Shown one piece after another: positions 35,301 through 43,781 of a stretch of 64,000 nt of DNA. Both the position numbers and the translations under genes were made by a program. Below the pieces are notes generated by a model. That model did no database searches and had not been told where the DNA came from. It saw nothing but the letters and a program-made list of their open reading frames with translations. Each line of letters begins with the position of its first letter. The stretch's first letter is position 1. The stretch spans positions 868,001 to 932,000 of the forward strand of contig CAWIQY010000015.1 of NCBI GenBank assembly GCA_963838375.1, in the 5' to 3' direction. This DNA comes from DVED01 sp963838375 (GTDB taxonomy: Bacteria; Cyanobacteriota; Cyanobacteriia; Cyanobacteriales; Geitlerinemataceae).

Positions 35301-38300
35301 AAATTCGATCGTTCCCGATTTACCGGCAAATGTGGCTTTAATTGAGAGTCAGGTGAACTTGAATTCGTCGGTGTCAGCGCTACTGAATGCCGCCGAAACT
35401 CGGGATGTGACGGGGATTAATGCCGATGTGACGGCTTTGTTGGATGTGAATGGGGGAACGGTGGATGCTGATACGACATTGCGGGATGGTGCGATCGATC
35501 TGGTGGCGAATAGTAGTAATATTTCGTTAAATTCGATCGTTCCCGATTTATCGGCAAATGTGGCTTTAATTGATAGTACCCTCGACCTTTCAGCCTCGAC
35601 AAATACGTTACTTTCTGCGGTAGACTCTCAGGATTTTAGTGCGATCGATGCCAGGGTAAATGCCCAATTAGCGGTGAATGAGGGAACCGTTAACGCCAAC
35701 ATTTTTGCCAATTCAGGACAATTGGAGATTGCGGCAACAACCACTCAATTTTCGCTCAATTCGATCGCCCCGGAAATTCCCCTTGCCGTCACCGTTTTTG
35801 ACAGTCAAATCAACGCCAGTACGGGAATCAACGATTTGGTGGCGGCTGCCCAAACTCAAGATTTCAGCCAACTTGAACCTACGGCAAATGCCCGAGTTCG
35901 ATTGGGAATCGCTGAAGGAATCGTCAATACTACGGCGGATTTAAATAACGGGGAATGGCAAACATCGATCGATGCTTCCCAGTTAAATACTTTAGCCCTT
36001 TTATCTGCAACGGGACAGAAAATTCCGCCGAATACGAATTTGCCTCCCTTAAATGCCCAAATCGATTTAGCGGGTTCTCTGGATTCTTTGCTAGCATTGA
36101 GAACGGTTCCCGTTCGAGTTAACAATGTTGCAGTTCAGTTAGGGCAAGAATTTTTATCGACAGAAGGATCGATCGTTTTGTCGAATCTGACAACGACTCC
36201 AGATGTTGCCAGTGTTAATCTTAACGTAGCCACCCGATATAACACCCAAACCTTACCGCTGGAAACGTTAATCGCGGCGGCGTCTTTCGGTCAAGCTTCT
36301 TTGCCAGATACTGTTAATATTAATGGGGCGATCGAATTTGACGGTCGACTTCGCGGACAAAACCTAATTTCCAATCCCCTCGCCCCAGGAAATGTCAACT
36401 TAACCGGAAATTTAGCCCTGAATAATTTCCGGTTTAACGAAATTGCTTTTGAACCTCGGTTAGCCGGAGATGTTGTGGTTGAATCTGGGGAAGAAATTTC
36501 CTTAAATTTACGAGGAAATCGCGATGTGATTGCAGCCCGACTCGAACCCTGTACTCGCGGCGATGCTTGCTTTGCCCCCTATCTTCCCACCTCTTTTGAA
36601 TTGCGCCAAGGGGAACTGCCGATTCTGGCAAGAGGACAGCGACGCGGCGATGTTCTCAATGTGGAATTAGATAACTTCGATTTGGCTTTACTCAATATCG
36701 CCCCGGCAACGGAAGCCGGAATTGAAGGTGAAATTGGGGGAACGGCATCGGCAGAGGTGGCGGTCAATTTATTTACCCTAGAAACCGAGGGTCGCGCCCA
36801 ATTACTCAATCCTTCTCTCGGTTACTTACAAGCCGAAAACTTTACGGGAGAATTCTCCTACCGAAATGGGGTTGCCCAATTGGAAAACAGCCAATTCCAA
36901 CTGGGCGAAAGCCTGTATCAAGCCGAAGCGAGTATCGCTTTCGATATCGATAAATTACTGGCAGGCAATTTCGATTTAGCCGCCAGTCCTATCCAAGGTC
37001 GCATCGTTGCCGACGGTCGCGTTCAAGACTTATTAACCGTTGCCCAATTTTTTACCCTAGAAGATTTGCAACGCGGCATCACTTCCCCAGTTTACCTATC
37101 TGCTGAAAATCTCAACTTACCCTCCGTGGGACTTCCCAACCGTTCTCTGACTGCCCAACTCAACCTCTTCGCCCAAATTAACTATCTTCTGCAAAAACAA
37201 GCAGCCCAAATTCAGACTGCGACGATACCCACCCAACTGGATATCGAAGGAGGCTACAACGCAGATATCAGCTTTGGCGGAACTGTCGGCAATCCCAATG
37301 CTAACTTTGATTTCCAAGCGGAAAATTGGTTGTGGCAAACTCAACCGGATGCCGTGGTGGTGGAGGAAACGGTTCGCCGGGAATCTGTCGGTCAAATCAT
37401 CGAAATCGATCGAATTGTTGCCCGAGGAAGCTTGGAAAACGGGACGGTGACGGTGAATCCCGCTTTGGTTGAAGTTGAAGGAACAACGGCATCCTTCGCG
37501 GGTCAGGCGTCCCCCACTGCCCAATCCGGTCAGTTGCGGGTGGAAAACCTCTCTCTGGAAACCATCGGTAAGTTCGCCGCTATTCCGGAGGGGGCAGAGG
37601 GTAATATCAACTTGGCTGCCAACTTAGGCGGAACTCGGGAAAACCCCCAAGTTGGCGGAGAAGTCAATTTTGTCGATGCCCGTTGGCAGGGTCAACCGTT
37701 GGATTCTTTCGTCGGGGAATTCAGCTACGACGATGATTTATTCCAATTTGCCAGTGTTGCCCCTAACTATATACAAGCAACTGCAACGGTTCCGTTCCCG
37801 CCAACCCCGGAAACGAACGATCGAATTTCGGTGAATGTCAATGTGGGGACGGAAGCGACGCAACTGCTGCCGCTGTTCACCAACGGACAGGTGGAATGGC
37901 TGGCGGGCGATGCCCAGCTTGGGCTACAAGCCACGGCGTTGCTGGATTTGGAGGGGGATGTGGTGTCTCGGTTGCTGACGACGTTGGACGCCCAAGGGGC
38001 GGTGGTATTAGATGAGGCAAGGCTGAAAACACCTTACTTTAAAGAGGAGTTGACCTTAGATGGGGCGATCGCTTTTGACCCGAGTCGCATCAGTGTGGCG
38101 AACTTGGTCGGCAACTTCGGCGGTAGTGATTTACAGGTGACGGGAGAGTTACCCACTTTCATTCCCGTGACGGTGGACAATCCGCTGACTCTGGCTTTGA
38201 ATGGGGAAGAGGGTGGGGAATTGGATATCGATGGATTGTTCCGAGGTGAAGTTGCGGGAAAAATTCAGGTAACGGGGGCGGTGATTTCGCCTGTGATTAG

Positions 38301-39231
38301 TGGTGAAATTGCGGTTGCAGAGGGTCGGGCAATTGTGCCGACGGGGGGCGGTGGTGAAACGACGTTGGTGGCGGCAGATTCTCCCTCTGAATCGACGCCG
38401 GCGATCGTTCCTGAATTTGATAATTTTACCCTAACGATCGGCGATAATTTTAATGTGGAGAAAGCCCCCATCCTTAACGTCAGAGTCCAGGGTCAAGTGA
38501 ATGTCAACGGAACGTTAGCGGACTTGCAGCCAGACGGGAAATTTCAACTGACTCGAGGGGTGATTAGCCTGTTCGATGTGGGGGGGATTGAAGGCGGTTT
38601 TAATGGCAGTTCTAACAATCGCTTCTTCGTGACGCGCAACCACCCGCAAGCGATTGAATTCTTACCCTCTCAAGGGTTATTTAATCCTAATTTGAATTTG
38701 CAACTGGGGACGATCGTTTTTGAAGATCGCCGCAGTCGGTTGCGCGATCGAAGTGAAACCGAGGTTCCAGCGCCGGAAGTGATTCCTACCCTGCGACCGG
38801 AACAAATTAGAATTCAGGTTAATGTTGAAGGAACGGCACAAGAATTGATTATGGCTATGTCGGATACCAGTAATTTTAACTCCGATGCTGTGACGTTAAC
38901 GAGTGTACCTCAACGTAGCGAAAGTGCGATCGTTGCGTTGCTGGGAAATCAGATTTTTACCAGTTTAGAAGAGATTGCCGAACTCCAAGGAGACGAACTG
39001 GTGCAGTTTGCATTCTTGCGCTTTGTCGTTCAACCTTATGCCGACAATCTCTTATTTGATATCGAGGATTTTGTCAGTAATGTGGGTCAAAAAGTGGGTT
39101 TGCAAGATTTGCGGGTGTTTCCCTTGGGTCAAGTGGAAGCGGTTTACGATGTCACGGAAGATTCAACCTTCACGACGATTTATGATTATGAGTTTGAGGC
39201 AATTCAGTTTCGCTATAATCTGCGGTTTTAA
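32305..39231 (+). CDS. tamB: TamB-like translocation and assembly protein (DUF490), very large, with internal repeats
   Basis: 2308 residues. There is an N-terminal cytoplasmic/anchor segment with one membrane helix (RPALIGLGVLGVAGVGAYIGV, residues ~32-53), then an AsmA/TamB-type beta-taco body, and a C-terminal DUF490 (TamB) domain ending in an outer-membrane-type strand (EFEAIQFRYNLRF). A block of ~76-residue repeats (NSSNISLNSIVPDLPANVAL...) lies at ~690-1200. TamB proteins span the periplasm and work with an Omp85 partner in moving lipids or folding outer-membrane proteins. E. coli TamB has ~1260 residues; the repeats and glycan-like spacing make this one unusually long. GAGG nine bases before ATG 32305 supports the start. 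Confidence 0.9.
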   Translation: MTNEPPNSPLDHREPSPEENPSSGQSRRRFQRWRRPALIGLGVLGVAGVGAYIGVRVLVIRYLPGYVETQLQQITKRDVRVGKVTYLSLFLTRFDIGKTTILPGKEDSAGDTPRDRAEIDIPKIKIGFNPIPLVAKKLPLNITFVKPKFSAVQDKAGNWVYLELDLPEGGELPIDIQSDIRIEEGEIALLPYGAKSTFKLDLNTLVKLREKNKRVRYNADLGVGKGKLDLTGETLVDTIATKATVRMQNLPLTELNPFLVQFPVKIDRGIVAGNLNVDLPSLQNWKSSEVRGILQLKNLQVQAEPLAEPLMAKALLQFGGQSVRIDEFRTELGDLAAVVTGDVGLKSGLDVAVDVPQVAIDSLLKLVPAEVPVPVLGTLAANVNVTGEIENPQVSGTLRNEETLLIDRTEFSELIANFSGNLSQAKLDEFRLIPAAGGEIIARGEVGLEDLNLDFEADASLPVDALAQPYGLPADVRVGNLLAQVDVEGTADDPKVRASWQLPGAEVASVLPVSGSGEATLQGQEFFLEDTVLQVGGGLIEAAAKGNLESKLWEAEITSASLPLDRFFPVRISPLNITASGRLDDFDPDSIQVETRVGAEVGGGTVDSDARFDRGELGASGTISQVQLQALGIPVPITLQDGRLLLTGRLDAWDVNAVRATADLDLTVNGGNVAAIAGLNSGSLDVSANVRQIPVNNLIPDLPISLLLVDSNLNFSSSVNSLIAAVQSQDFSGLNATATANLGVNEGTVETTARLAGNNLNVVANAGGISVDSIAPNLPVSVTLFESTTTLDTSVSTLINAAQTQDFSQLSARSNLQLGVNEGRVDADVTVGNGAIDLVANSSNISLNSIVPDLPANVALIESQVNLNSSVATLLNAAETRDVTGINADVTALLDVNGGTVDADTKLRDGAIDLVANSSNVSLNSIVPDLPANVALIESQVNLNSSVATLLNAAETRDVTGINADVTALLDVNGGTVDADTKLRDGAIDLVANSSNISLNSIVPDLPANVALIESQVNLNSSVSALLNAAETRDVTGINADVTALLDVNGGTVDADTTLRDGAIDLVANSSNISLNSIVPDLSANVALIDSTLDLSASTNTLLSAVDSQDFSAIDARVNAQLAVNEGTVNANIFANSGQLEIAATTTQFSLNSIAPEIPLAVTVFDSQINASTGINDLVAAAQTQDFSQLEPTANARVRLGIAEGIVNTTADLNNGEWQTSIDASQLNTLALLSATGQKIPPNTNLPPLNAQIDLAGSLDSLLALRTVPVRVNNVAVQLGQEFLSTEGSIVLSNLTTTPDVASVNLNVATRYNTQTLPLETLIAAASFGQASLPDTVNINGAIEFDGRLRGQNLISNPLAPGNVNLTGNLALNNFRFNEIAFEPRLAGDVVVESGEEISLNLRGNRDVIAARLEPCTRGDACFAPYLPTSFELRQGELPILARGQRRGDVLNVELDNFDLALLNIAPATEAGIEGEIGGTASAEVAVNLFTLETEGRAQLLNPSLGYLQAENFTGEFSYRNGVAQLENSQFQLGESLYQAEASIAFDIDKLLAGNFDLAASPIQGRIVADGRVQDLLTVAQFFTLEDLQRGITSPVYLSAENLNLPSVGLPNRSLTAQLNLFAQINYLLQKQAAQIQTATIPTQLDIEGGYNADISFGGTVGNPNANFDFQAENWLWQTQPDAVVVEETVRRESVGQIIEIDRIVARGSLENGTVTVNPALVEVEGTTASFAGQASPTAQSGQLRVENLSLETIGKFAAIPEGAEGNINLAANLGGTRENPQVGGEVNFVDARWQGQPLDSFVGEFSYDDDLFQFASVAPNYIQATATVPFPPTPETNDRISVNVNVGTEATQLLPLFTNGQVEWLAGDAQLGLQATALLDLEGDVVSRLLTTLDAQGAVVLDEARLKTPYFKEELTLDGAIAFDPSRISVANLVGNFGGSDLQVTGELPTFIPVTVDNPLTLALNGEEGGELDIDGLFRGEVAGKIQVTGAVISPVISGEIAVAEGRAIVPTGGGGETTLVAADSPSESTPAIVPEFDNFTLTIGDNFNVEKAPILNVRVQGQVNVNGTLADLQPDGKFQLTRGVISLFDVGGIEGGFNGSSNNRFFVTRNHPQAIEFLPSQGLFNPNLNLQLGTIVFEDRRSRLRDRSETEVPAPEVIPTLRPEQIRIQVNVEGTAQELIMAMSDTSNFNSDAVTLTSVPQRSESAIVALLGNQIFTSLEEIAELQGDELVQFAFLRFVVQPYADNLLFDIEDFVSNVGQKVGLQDLRVFPLGQVEAVYDVTEDSTFTTIYDYEFEAIQFRYNLRF
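34807..35571 (+). repeat. 228-bp tandem coding repeats inside tamB
   Basis: Units begin at 34807, 35035, 35263 and 35491 (the last partial), each starting GCGATCGATCTGGTGGCG. They are nearly identical at the DNA level and each encodes 76 residues. Older, degenerate copies flank them. Confidence 0.92.
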
Positions 39232-39272
39232 GAAGCAACTTGAAACAGTCAATCTTGTGTATTATCTGGATG

Positions 39273-40409
39273 CTAACTAACACGATAGTCTACTTTTATT
39301 GAGGTTTGGAGAATTTTCAAAATTCGATCGCCTAAATCGTTGTTCTGGAATTTTTTAGCTTGTTCTAAGCCTTTTACTTTTAAATAATTTTCCAGCCGAT
39401 CGTCGTACACGACTTGAGAAATTCCCTCTGCAATGCTGTTAACATCTAAAGGATCGATGTAATACGCCGCGCAGCCGCAGACTTCCGGTAACGATGCCAC
39501 TTGCGAAACCAGGGTCGGACAACCGCACGCCATGGCTTCTAGGGGAGGAATCCCAAAGCCTTCGTACAGAGATGGAAACACAAAAGCTTGAGCGCTGCTG
39601 TACAAAGCGGCTAATTCCGAGTCGGGAACGAATCCCAAAAAACGAACTCGATCGTCAATGCCGAGTTGTTGGGGAAACTGGGCGATCGTTTCATCCATTT
39701 TATTAATTTTACCAACGATCGCCAATGTTAAATCCGGTACTTTTATTTTAGAGAAAGCTTCAATCAGTCGCCGGATATTTTTATACGGACGAGTTTCTCC
39801 CACAGATAAGACAAATCTGTCGAGATTATAGATTTTCTTGACCCGATCTCGATCGTCGATGGCGATCGGTTTAAAAATATCCGATCGATAGGGCTGATAG
39901 ACGACATGAATTGGGCGCTCTCTACCGTCAAAAAAACGCTGTATCTCTTTTTTTGTATGTTCTGATACTGTAATGATTGCTGTTGAGGATTTAATTAATT
40001 GAGGTAAAATGTATTGAAAATAGTATTTAATCCGGGGATAAGTCTCTGGGAAAAAAGTGGGCAAGAGATCGTGGATTGTAATAATTTGGGGACAAACCGG
40101 GAACAGCATTCCCTCGGGAACGGGAGAGTAAAATAATGATACATTTTCGCGTTGGAGCGATCGAGGTAGTGCGGTTTGATGCCACCACAAACGGGACAAG
40201 TTACCCCGAAAATCATTCCGGGCGATCGTCTTATTTTTAATTGGCGAAATCCGATCGTCTTGGGATTGTTCGATCTGCGTTTCGGCTGTATAAACGAGAA
40301 ACTCTCCTGTGGTGTCGATCGTGCCTTTCAGGACTTCTCGAGTATAACGATTGAGTCCATCGAAAGCATCGTTTCTAAAACCACTGGCATCGATCGCAAT
40401 TTTACCCAC
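39273..40409 (-). CDS. Glycosyltransferase family 1/4-type (GT-B)
   Basis: 378 residues with the GT-B two-domain build. An N-terminal Rossmann half begins MGKIAIDASGFRNDAFDGLNRYTREV. The C-terminal half has LSVGETRPYKNIRRLIEAF, FPSLYEGFGIPPLEAMACGCPTLVS (the E-x7-E nucleotide-sugar motif) and LPEVCGCAAYYIDP. It likely transfers a sugar in cell-surface polysaccharide or glycolipid synthesis on the cytoplasmic face; the sugar and acceptor are unknown. It follows a small membrane protein gene 86 bp upstream on the same strand. It converges on tamB, 41 bp from its stop. Confidence 0.88.
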   Translation of the reverse strand: MGKIAIDASGFRNDAFDGLNRYTREVLKGTIDTTGEFLVYTAETQIEQSQDDRISPIKNKTIARNDFRGNLSRLWWHQTALPRSLQRENVSLFYSPVPEGMLFPVCPQIITIHDLLPTFFPETYPRIKYYFQYILPQLIKSSTAIITVSEHTKKEIQRFFDGRERPIHVVYQPYRSDIFKPIAIDDRDRVKKIYNLDRFVLSVGETRPYKNIRRLIEAFSKIKVPDLTLAIVGKINKMDETIAQFPQQLGIDDRVRFLGFVPDSELAALYSSAQAFVFPSLYEGFGIPPLEAMACGCPTLVSQVASLPEVCGCAAYYIDPLDVNSIAEGISQVVYDDRLENYLKVKGLEQAKKFQNNDLGDRILKILQTSIKVDYRVS

Positions 40410-40495
40410 GATCGCTCCCCAAGCTAAATTTTAATCCAAATTTTGGCAACACCACGATCTTCATTTTTCCAATTATGATATTGAAAGTTTCATCT

Positions 40496-40615
40496 CTAAT
40501 TCAAGAAACCCGATAAGAGAAGTGGAATAAACAAAACAGCAATGGTAATCGCAAATAGAGTCATGGGATCGATATCAATCATATTTCGAGGTCGATCGTC
40601 TTTCTTCTCACTCAT
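40496..40615 (-). CDS. 39-residue single-helix membrane protein
   Basis: ATG 40615 with AGGTGA four bases upstream; 39 codons to TAG. An acidic/basic N-terminus (MSEKKDDRPRN) is followed by DIDPMTLFAITIAVLFIPLLLSGFLN, a clear transmembrane helix. It has the look of the tiny membrane proteins that stabilise photosynthetic or respiratory complexes, but I recognise no named family. It lies upstream of the glycosyltransferase gene on the same strand. Confidence comes from the ribosome site and the well-formed helix. Confidence 0.55.
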   Translation of the reverse strand: MSEKKDDRPRNMIDIDPMTLFAITIAVLFIPLLLSGFLN

Positions 40616-41220
40616 GATTTCACCTGATTGTTTGGGGTCGATCTAGTACAAGGCGCGAGAGGCAAATGGCATTTACGCTGCCGACTACGAGTCTTTAAGC
40701 CTTCAATTGCGCTCTTTCAGTTCCGAGTTTGCCGATCGAATACTATCAAATATTCAGAGCGACGATTGAAAAAATATAAAATACTTATTGAACCGCGTTC
40801 ACAAACAATAGAAATTGTTGGTCCATCGGATTCGAGATGCGTTTTAGGTCTCGATTTTTGGGGGTACTGCAAGCTCGATCGAGGGAGATCTGCGTTCCCA
40901 GTAGCGATGGTGTAAACGTCCGGCTTATGTGGAGAATGAAGCTTCAAGGGCAACCGGTGATGACCAAAAATGACAAGAAACGATTACATCAGCAACAAAA
41001 CGTTGTGAAATGTTAACTTTAGTGAGATTTTCTCATTTTTAATGAGAACCCGAATATCGGGAACTGACAGCCGTGCGGGCTTGAAGTGAACTCCTGCATT
41101 TGTAGAAATGAGAATTTTAGCTTTTTGGGAAGATCGACTTCTAAAAATCCAGTATAATCCAAGTAGAAAAACAAACGATCGTTTGTCAGCCTCAAACATA
41201 AACTCAGGCTAATTTTATCT
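40616..41220. other. Intergenic region, 605 bp
   Basis: No supported gene. A TATAAT hexamer at 41153-41158 lies 63 bp before the membrane protein gene at 41221, but no matching -35 was found. An inverted GTCAG-type element and A/T-rich stretches were noted without clear function. Confidence 0.4.
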
Positions 41221-41784
41221 ATGATTGCTTGGATCAATTTTTCTGTCCTTCTTGTCGCTACACTACTCGTATTGTCTTTAGAACTCCAAAGCGCGAAACC
41301 CGCCGCTTTGGAGAAAAAGATAGGTGCGATCGCCTACAATCGATGCACGCGGTACCGGACGATCGCGTCGCTATTGATGGGATTGGCGGGAATTAACTAC
41401 ATTATCTACTTTTTGTACCCGTTGCCGATTCCGCTAGCCAGAACATTTTCGTGGAGTTGGTGGGTGTCTGCGGGAATCGCCGCCGCGTTCGCCATTCCCA
41501 GCGCTTGTCTGTGGTTGCGGGAAATGAATGCCGCCACCGAGAAGTCGGATTGGAGTTCTAACCAGCCGTACAAAGATGTGTACGATCTCAACGAGCATCC
41601 CCACCTGGCGAGCGAGTTACCCTTCTGGTGGTCGATCTCCTTTTTGCTACACTCGCCGTTTCTCGTCCTCTTTTCCCTGGTTTGGGCGATCGGACTGGAA
41701 GTGGTCTCCTCGGTAGAAGAGCGCGATTTGTTACTGCGCTATCGTCAGCGCCGCGATCGCAAAGGCGTTCTCATACCCAACTAA
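41221..41784 (+). CDS. Membrane protein with ICMT/phospholipid-methyltransferase-like pattern
   Basis: 187 residues with about four hydrophobic helices. The C-terminal half, YDLNEHPHLASELPFWWS...GLEVVSSVEERDLLLRYRQRRDRK, follows the isoprenylcysteine/phosphatidylethanolamine methyltransferase layout: a His-Pro box, a helix, then Glu-Glu-x-x-Leu. The usual Arg before His-Pro is Glu here, and the final Tyr-x-x-Tyr is weak. The protein may therefore be a methyltransferase of altered chemistry or a non-catalytic relative. The function is not assigned. It stands alone between a geneless region and a CHAT-domain remnant. Confidence 0.6.
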   Translation: MIAWINFSVLLVATLLVLSLELQSAKPAALEKKIGAIAYNRCTRYRTIASLLMGLAGINYIIYFLYPLPIPLARTFSWSWWVSAGIAAAFAIPSACLWLREMNAATEKSDWSSNQPYKDVYDLNEHPHLASELPFWWSISFLLHSPFLVLFSLVWAIGLEVVSSVEERDLLLRYRQRRDRKGVLIPN

Positions 41785-41803
41785 GCAAGTTGAGCCAACC
41801 CGT

Positions 41804-42028
41804 TCAAAGTATACCCAACAGCGCAAACGCCGCCCAATCTAACGGATCGCGATGGCGCTGCAACTGAGGATCTTCCTCAGCGATTAACAATGCCATCGGT
41901 GCATCGGCAACCGCCCACAGCGACACCACTACACTGGGGACTCCAGCGGTCATCAACGATCGATCTGCGCCAATCACCCCGTCTCCAGTGATGTTTCCCC
42001 GACCGGTATCGCCAACTCCAACAACACC
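41804..42028 (-). pseudogene. Remnant of a CHAT-domain (caspase-like) protein
   Basis: The minus strand from 42028 to TGA 41804 reads GVGDTGRGNITGDGVIGADR, then SLMTAGVPSVVVSLWAVADAP, and ends DPLDWAAFALLGIL. This is the C-terminal end of the CHAT peptidase fold, in which the segment before GRG normally carries the catalytic Cys. There is no start codon, an in-frame TGA immediately upstream (42029-42031), and Gly-Asp sits where the Cys should be. About 75 codons remain, so it is a decayed 3' fragment. CHAT proteins, often with TPR repeats, are common in cyanobacterial signalling and defence loci. Confidence 0.75.
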
Positions 42029-42177
42029 TCAAGCTGAAGACAGTTCAAATGACCTTTTTGACTAGACTCGAGTCTTGGCAAAAAGGTGGGTTTTGTCCGC
42101 CAACCCTGAACCCACTCTTGCCGAGAAGGTCGTTAGAGGAGTAGGTTTGAATTACCTGTTTCCAAAACGAACTGTCT

Positions 42178-43614
42178 ATGGAACCTTCCGATCTAAGCGA
42201 CCCTTGGCTGAGCGATACACCGCCAACCCCGTCGCTACCCCGTATTACCCTGTTTACCATGTTCCGTCTGGGTTTGTTCCAGATGGGTCTGGGGATGATG
42301 TCGCTGCTGACACTGGGAGTGCTCAACCGGGTGATGATCACCGAGCTGAAAGTCCCCGTTCTCATCACCGGAGGAGTAATCGCCGTTCACCAGTTCATGT
42401 CTCCTTCTCGCGTGTGGTTCGGTCAGCTCTCCGATGCCAAACCCATTCTCGGACAACACCGCACCGGTTATGTGTGGCTAGGAACCCTTCTGTTTACCCT
42501 GACCGCTTTCCTGGCATTACAAGTCACCTGGCAACTGGGTAGTAGCTTAGAAGCCACGGGACTGAGCGGGCAAACTTATGCCTGGATCGGGGTTTTGGGG
42601 TTGATGTTCGCCCTCTACGGGCTGGCTTTGGGAGCGAGTTCGACGCCCTTTGCTGCCATGCTGGTAGATATTTCCGACGAGGACAACCGATCGAAACTGG
42701 TCAGTGTGGTTTGGTCGCTGCTGATGGTAGGGATTATCATCGGGGCGATTTTGACCAGTATTTTACTCAAACAATTGGGGATCGATGCGCCGATCGATCG
42801 CGTGCAAGCGTCGATTAATCGCTTATTTGTCATCGTTCCGGCGATCGTCATTGCCTTGGCTGTGGTTGCCACCTGGGGGGTGGAAAAGAAGTATTCCCGC
42901 TACACCACCCGATCGACCTTGAGCGATCGAGAAGACCAAATCAGCTTGGGAAGGGCGCTGCAAGTCCTGACTGCCAGCCGCCAAACCGGAATCTTTTTCA
43001 GCTTCTTATTGGTGATGAGTATCAGTCTGTTCATGCAGGATGCGATCTTAGAAAACTATGGCGGTCAAGTTTTCCAGATGCCCATTGCCGAAACCACTCA
43101 ACTCAACGCTTTTTTTGGTTTGGGAACCTTGATCGGGATTGCGGCGACGGGTTTTTTCATCGTGCCTCGTTTGGGCAAGAAAAGAACTGTTAAGTATGGC
43201 TGTCTTGGAGTCGCCATTTGCTGCGGACTGCTGATTGCTGCGGGTTTTACCGGCGAAGTCAATCTACTGAAAAATGCACTGCTGCTATTTGGGGTGTGTT
43301 CGGGGGTGTTGACGGCTGGGGCAATTAGCTTGATGCTGGATTTGACAGCAGCCGAGACAGCCGGCACGTTTATCGGCGCGTGGGGCTTGGCACAGGCAAT
43401 GGCGCGAGGTCTGGCAACGGTTTTGGGGACTGCGGTTCTGGCTGTGGGTCTGAAGATTTTTTCCCAACCTCTGCTGGCTTACAGTTTGGTGTTTGTCGCC
43501 CAAATCGTCGGCATGGTGGTTGCCATTTGGCTGCTGCGAAAGGTGAATATCAAAGAGTTTCAAGAAAATACCAAAGCGGCGATTTCTGCTGTCATGGCAG
43601 GGGATTTAGACTGA
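42178..43614 (+). CDS. BCD-family MFS transporter (PucC-like)
   Basis: 478 residues with about twelve membrane helices and the PucC/LhaA-type pattern: LFTMFRLGLFQMGLGMMSLLTLGVLNRVMITELKVP, FGQLSDAKPILGQHRTGYVWLG, and GLAQAMARGLATVLG. BCD-family proteins are linked to bacteriochlorophyll or chlorophyll delivery and to light-harvesting complex assembly in the photosynthetic membrane. In oxygenic cyanobacteria related members are thought to handle chlorophyll for antenna proteins. ATG 42178 is preceded by an untranslated region containing part of the decayed CHAT gene. It is a single-gene unit. Confidence 0.85.
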   Translation: MEPSDLSDPWLSDTPPTPSLPRITLFTMFRLGLFQMGLGMMSLLTLGVLNRVMITELKVPVLITGGVIAVHQFMSPSRVWFGQLSDAKPILGQHRTGYVWLGTLLFTLTAFLALQVTWQLGSSLEATGLSGQTYAWIGVLGLMFALYGLALGASSTPFAAMLVDISDEDNRSKLVSVVWSLLMVGIIIGAILTSILLKQLGIDAPIDRVQASINRLFVIVPAIVIALAVVATWGVEKKYSRYTTRSTLSDREDQISLGRALQVLTASRQTGIFFSFLLVMSISLFMQDAILENYGGQVFQMPIAETTQLNAFFGLGTLIGIAATGFFIVPRLGKKRTVKYGCLGVAICCGLLIAAGFTGEVNLLKNALLLFGVCSGVLTAGAISLMLDLTAAETAGTFIGAWGLAQAMARGLATVLGTAVLAVGLKIFSQPLLAYSLVFVAQIVGMVVAIWLLRKVNIKEFQENTKAAISAVMAGDLD

Positions 43615-43750
43615 AAGTTGTCAAAGAGAAGCAATCAGAAGTGTTGAGGGTTGATGGTCGATCGTTAATTTTTACGGAAAACTGCTCTGCATGATTTTCT
43701 GGATCGCTCTGATTTCTAAATCAAAACTTAAGATTCAACACTTCTGATAA

Positions 43751-43778
43751 CCAATAACCAACAACCAATAACCAACAA
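43751..43778. repeat. Tandem repeat CCAATAACCAACAA x2
   Basis: Two exact 14-bp copies lie directly before the start codon of the inositol-phosphatase-family gene, displacing any normal ribosome site. Such heptamer-like repeats are common slippage tracts in cyanobacteria. Confidence 0.75.
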
Positions 43779-43781
43779 CCC

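Noticed and set aside
34807..35571. Tandem array considered as a CRISPR or satellite
   Set aside because: The units are contiguous, 228 bp and keep the tamB frame; there are no spacers.
40628..40953. Frames of 78-95 codons on both strands
   Set aside because: Compositionally biased, without family pattern or ribosome site.
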